Below, piece after piece: positions 61,194-64,000 of a stretch of DNA of 64,000 bases. Within the stretch, counting starts at the first letter, position 1. Every line of letters starts with the position of its first letter. The position numbers were made by a program, and so were the translations under genes. The notes beneath the pieces were generated by a model, which worked only from the letters and a program-made list of their open reading frames with translations, was not told the origin of the DNA and searched no databases. This DNA comes from UBA7672 sp030824255 (GTDB lineage: Bacteria > Pseudomonadota > Alphaproteobacteria > Caulobacterales > Hyphomonadaceae): assembly GCA_942493305.1 (NCBI GenBank), contig OW818686.1, positions 1,550,001-1,614,000 of the forward strand, written 5' to 3'.

Positions 61194-63359
61194 ATGCCGT
61201 CTCAACCCCGAATCGTCTCGGTGCTGCTGCCGCAGCCCCTGCCGGAGCCGTTCGACTACGAACTGCCCGAGGGGCTGGAAGCTGGCGTTGGCAGTTTCGT
61301 GACCGTGCCGCTCGGCCCGCGCGAGATGATCGGCGTCGTCTGGGCCGAGCGGGGCATTCCATCCAATCGAAGGCTCAAAGCCGTGCAGGGCGTGCTGCCC
61401 GCGCCGCCCTTGCCCGACAACATGCGCAGCTTCATCGAGCGCGCCGCCCGCTATATCTGCGCGCCGATGGGCAATGTTCTCGCCATGGCCATGCGCTCGC
61501 GCGAGGGACTGGACGAAGCGCCGACCGAAACGCTGGTGGTTTCGACTGGGGTCACGCCTGATCGCATGACGCCCGCACGCGATAAGGTTCTGGCGCACGC
61601 GAACACGCCGCTTTCAGGCGCAGAGCTTGCGCGGCTTGCCGGTGTTTCCTCCGGGGTGGTGAAGGGACTGCTTGATGCCGGCGCGCTCCAGCATGTCGAA
61701 CGCACGCTCGATCCACCTTTTCCCATACCCGATCACACACTGCCTTCGCGCGAATTGACGGGCGAGCAATCGGACGCCGCCGATTATCTGCGTGGCATTG
61801 TCCGCGAGGCGGCTTTCAGGACGGCGTTGCTGGATGGCGTTACGGGCTCGGGCAAGACGGAAGTCTATTTCGAGGCCATCGCCGAGGCGCTGAAAGATCC
61901 TGACGCGCAGGTTCTTGTCCTGCTGCCGGAGATCGCGCTGACGCAGGCCGTGACAACGCGGTTCGAGGAACGCTTCGGCGCCGTTCCGGCGGAATGGCAT
62001 TCCGCCGCCGGTTCATCCGCGCGCCGCCGCACATGGCGGGAAGTCGCTGCGGGCAGGGCGCGCATTGTGGTCGGCGCGCGGTCCGCGCTGTTCCTGCCCT
62101 ATCGCAAGCTGCGCCTGATCATCGTCGATGAAGAACACGACCAGTCCTACAAGCAGGACGAGGGCGTGACGTACCATGCGCGCGACCTCGCCGTGCTGCG
62201 CGCGTCGCTGGAGCCCTGCGCCATCGTGCTGGCATCCGCAACACCCTCGCTCGAAACCTTGTCGAACGCGCAGGCGGGCCGTTATGCGCACCTACGCCTG
62301 CATGCGCGGCCCGGCATGTCGCGCCTGCCGGACATTGCGCTGGCCGACATGCGCACGGCGCCGCCGGAAGCGAACCAGTGGATCGGGCCGCAACTCTCCG
62401 AAGCCATCACGCAGACACTGGCGGCGAAGGAGCAGGCGCTGCTGTTTCTGAATCGCCGGGGCTATGCGCCGCTGGTGATCTGCCGCGCGTGCGGCGAGCG
62501 GCTGAAGGCGCCGGATACGGATAGCTGGCTGGTGGAGCATCGCTATTCAGGCCGTCTGGTATGCCATCTCACCGGGTTCACCATGGCCAAGCCGATGACC
62601 TGTCCCAGTTGCGGCGCGAAGGGATCGCTGACGGGTGTCGGGCCCGGCGTCGAGCGCCTGGCGGAAGAGGTGCATACGCGCTTCAAGGGCGCGCGTGTCG
62701 AAGTCCTGTCGTCCGATACGGTGGCATCCCCGGAAGATCTGCGTAGCCTGATTGCACGCATGGAGAATGGCGCGATCGATATTCTCATCGGCACGCAGAT
62801 TGTCGCCAAGGGTCACAACTTCCCGACGCTGACTCTGGTGGGCGTGGTGGACGCCGATGCAGGCCTGCGCGGCGGCGACCTGCGCGCGGGCGAGCGCACG
62901 TTTCAACTGCTGCTGCAGGTGGCTGGCCGGGCAGGGCGCGCGGAGAAGCCGGGTCGCGCCATCATCCAGACATATGCGCCCGACAGTCCTGCAATCGCGC
63001 TTCTGGCTGCGGGCGATCGCGACGCCTTCATTGCGCACGAGCTGGACCAGCGCCGCATTGTCGGCTTCCCGCCCTTCGGCCGTCTTGGCGCAGTGATCGT
63101 CTCCGCGCCCAGCGCCGAGCAGGCGGATGAGGCCGCAGCGTTGCTGAGCGAGAACCAGCCGAATGCGCCGAGCATTGACGTGTGGGGTCCGGCGCCTGCG
63201 CCGATCACCATCCTGCGCGGTCGCCATCGCCGGCGTTTTCTCATCCGCTCGGACAGGAATGTGGACCTGTCAGCCTTCCTGTCGGCTTGGAAGGAGCGCG
63301 TGAAGCTGGCCTCTGCCGTGCGCGTGACGCTCGACGTCGAGCCTTATAGTTTCATGTGA
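61194..63359 (+). CDS. priA: Primosomal replication restart helicase PriA
   Basis: About 721 residues from MPSQPRIVSVLL; the longer frame from 61134 has no SD. 3'-DNA-binding domain (1-100), helicase with Walker A GVTGSGKTEVYFE (about 214-226), VDEEHDQSYKQD (about 311), QIVAKGHNFPTLTLVG, and the RaGRAGR-like end. The zinc region is unusual: CRAC and CPSC (about 430 and 470) are kept, but the inner CxxC is replaced by ALKAPDTD-type residues and the fourth Cys of CHxC is a Thr (CHLTG). So one of the two structural zinc sites appears lost. It restarts stalled forks. Confidence 0.93.
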   Translation: MPSQPRIVSVLLPQPLPEPFDYELPEGLEAGVGSFVTVPLGPREMIGVVWAERGIPSNRRLKAVQGVLPAPPLPDNMRSFIERAARYICAPMGNVLAMAMRSREGLDEAPTETLVVSTGVTPDRMTPARDKVLAHANTPLSGAELARLAGVSSGVVKGLLDAGALQHVERTLDPPFPIPDHTLPSRELTGEQSDAADYLRGIVREAAFRTALLDGVTGSGKTEVYFEAIAEALKDPDAQVLVLLPEIALTQAVTTRFEERFGAVPAEWHSAAGSSARRRTWREVAAGRARIVVGARSALFLPYRKLRLIIVDEEHDQSYKQDEGVTYHARDLAVLRASLEPCAIVLASATPSLETLSNAQAGRYAHLRLHARPGMSRLPDIALADMRTAPPEANQWIGPQLSEAITQTLAAKEQALLFLNRRGYAPLVICRACGERLKAPDTDSWLVEHRYSGRLVCHLTGFTMAKPMTCPSCGAKGSLTGVGPGVERLAEEVHTRFKGARVEVLSSDTVASPEDLRSLIARMENGAIDILIGTQIVAKGHNFPTLTLVGVVDADAGLRGGDLRAGERTFQLLLQVAGRAGRAEKPGRAIIQTYAPDSPAIALLAAGDRDAFIAHELDQRRIVGFPPFGRLGAVIVSAPSAEQADEAAALLSENQPNAPSIDVWGPAPAPITILRGRHRRRFLIRSDRNVDLSAFLSAWKERVKLASAVRVTLDVEPYSFM

Positions 63360-63384
63360 TTGGCAGCTTCATGTGATTGGCTGC
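63351..63384. repeat. Tandem duplication, 2 x 17 bp, across the priA stop codon
   Basis: ttcatgtgattggc(a/t)gc occurs twice (63351-63367, 63368-63384). The first copy contains the priA stop. A one-base difference separates them. Confidence 0.9.
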
Positions 63385-63399
63385 GTCCCGAAAACAAAA

Positions 63400-63427
63400 G
63401 CGCAGGCCCCAGGGCAAGGGCCTGCGC
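63400..63427 (-). terminator. Rho-independent terminator of the next minus-strand gene
   Basis: 10-bp stem gcgcaggccc/gggcctgcgc with an 8-base loop; on the minus strand it is followed by TTTTGTTTT. It lies about 90 bases after the stop of the gene at 63518 and just past priA, which it may also terminate. Confidence 0.85.
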
Positions 63428-63517
63428 GTCGAGGTAGTTGGCGGTCTGCCGGCTTCTGTGGTCCGGCTTTTTAACTCGGGGGGATTGAGCGACCGCCAGA
63501 TTCTGTTGGCGTGTCGG

Positions 63518-64000
63518 CTATTTCACCTTTCTGCCGTTCATCATGGCGAGCTGGAACACGCCGATGTCGCCCGGACCGATCCGATCATAATTGGCCTGAA
63601 GGCCACGGCGGATGGGTTCGAGTGCGGCGTGCGCCGCGCTCTCGGCCTTGTAGGCGCCATCCCAGTCCTGCCTCGCGATCAGCGGATCGACCTTGGCAAG
63701 GAAGGCTTTGCCCGTTGCATGAACCTTGTCGCAGGCCGACTTGATCGCGGCATCGAGCGCGTTCGGGTCGAACGTGGTGCGGACCTGCGAGAAGTCGAAC
63801 ATGTAGCGGCCATCGGTCGGCATGTAGGCATCACCGGCGACGGAGACGCGGGCCTCGATGTTGTTGGCGCCGAGGGCCGAGTCCATCATGAAATGGCCAA
63901 CCTCAAAGCGCCAGCCAGAACCATAGCGCGCATAGACGCCGCTCGCCGGGCAGTAAGCTGCAACCTTCGCATTCACGAGCGTATCGAACTGAACCTGAGC
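63518..64000 (-). CDS. Hypothetical protein (5' partial)
   Basis: The frame is open to the right edge, so the N-terminus is missing. The visible 160 residues contain two Cys (AAYCPA, SACDKV) and a Lys/Asp/Ala-rich C-terminus. No family recognised. A secreted origin is possible given the domain type and the Cys pair, but no signal is in view. Terminated by the hairpin at 63400-63427. Confidence 0.6.
   Translation of the reverse strand, partial: AQVQFDTLVNAKVAAYCPASGVYARYGSGWRFEVGHFMMDSALGANNIEARVSVAGDAYMPTDGRYMFDFSQVRTTFDPNALDAAIKSACDKVHATGKAFLAKVDPLIARQDWDGAYKAESAAHAALEPIRRGLQANYDRIGPGDIGVFQLAMMNGRKVK

Noticed and set aside
1..64000. tRNA, rRNA, 4.5S RNA, CRISPR and insertion-sequence candidates
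   Set aside because: I looked for cloverleaf arms, GGAAGCAGC-type SRP RNA motifs and transposase domains and found none convincing; a tRNAscan and Rfam run would be decisive.

Overview
The window is high-GC, densely packed chromosomal DNA from an alphaproteobacterium. The best guess is a Hyphomonadaceae/Caulobacterales-type organism. The evidence is rpsU divergent from a COQ9-family gene, an ffh-aroQ-rpsP-rimM cluster, one very large TonB-dependent receptor, a CYP153-type P450, a TacA-like sigma-54 response regulator and many small exported lipoproteins. No rRNA, tRNA, CRISPR array, phage or insertion sequence was recognised. Genus and species cannot be fixed from the sequence alone.

Layout. 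1-7.4 kb: 5'-truncated PQQ/haem alcohol dehydrogenase, lipoproteins, quinone oxidoreductase, lipoprotein epoxide hydrolase, DUF695-RraB protein. 7.5-11.5 kb: three-gene TerB / membrane coiled-coil / secreted-protein cluster, a SpoU-type RNA methyltransferase, a membrane protein. 11.7-18.6 kb: sigma-54 regulator with a coupled micro-membrane protein, rpsU/coq9 divergent pair, purE-purK, a GGDEF cyclase, a DUF1194 protein. 18.9-24 kb: TonB receptor, racemase homologue, transglutaminase. 24.4-30.1 kb: ffh, chorismate mutase, rpsP, GNAT, rimM, then two opposing glycosyltransferases. 30.3-47.3 kb: CYP153, PIG-L, amidase, fhs, acyl-CoA dehydrogenase, TPR protein, carboxylesterase, a possible degenerate signalling protein, a frame-disrupted sugar-dehydrogenase lipoprotein. 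47.4-54.7 kb: glycosyltransferase, compact arsenic operon arsR-arsH-aqpS-arsC, GST with a basic tail, rhomboid, heat-shock gene hsp20, exported methyltransferase. 54.8-64 kb: orphan proteins and repeats, DMT transporter, amidase, small lipoproteins, xerC, priA, and a 3' gene fragment running off the edge.

How genes work together. The arsenic operon encodes arsenate reduction (ArsC), arsenite exit through a channel (AqpS) instead of a pump, organoarsenical oxidation (ArsH), and control by an ArsR with two matching operator-like palindromes. purE and purK make CAIR together. The GT2 and GT39 enzymes look like a polyprenyl-phosphate sugar synthase and its user. ffh, rpsP and rimM serve secretion and ribosome assembly, but trmD and rplS do not follow as they usually do.

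Most notable observations: an apparent AUA start for rpsU; a lipoprotein gene split across a C-rich tract; a PriA that keeps one zinc site and has lost the other; a ROSE-like thermometer with an RpoH-like promoter before hsp20; an aquaporin lacking the selectivity-filter arginine; a racemase homologue with Ala at the first catalytic position; an SD-sequestering leader with a competing stem before a DMT transporter; and two families of palindromic intergenic repeats.
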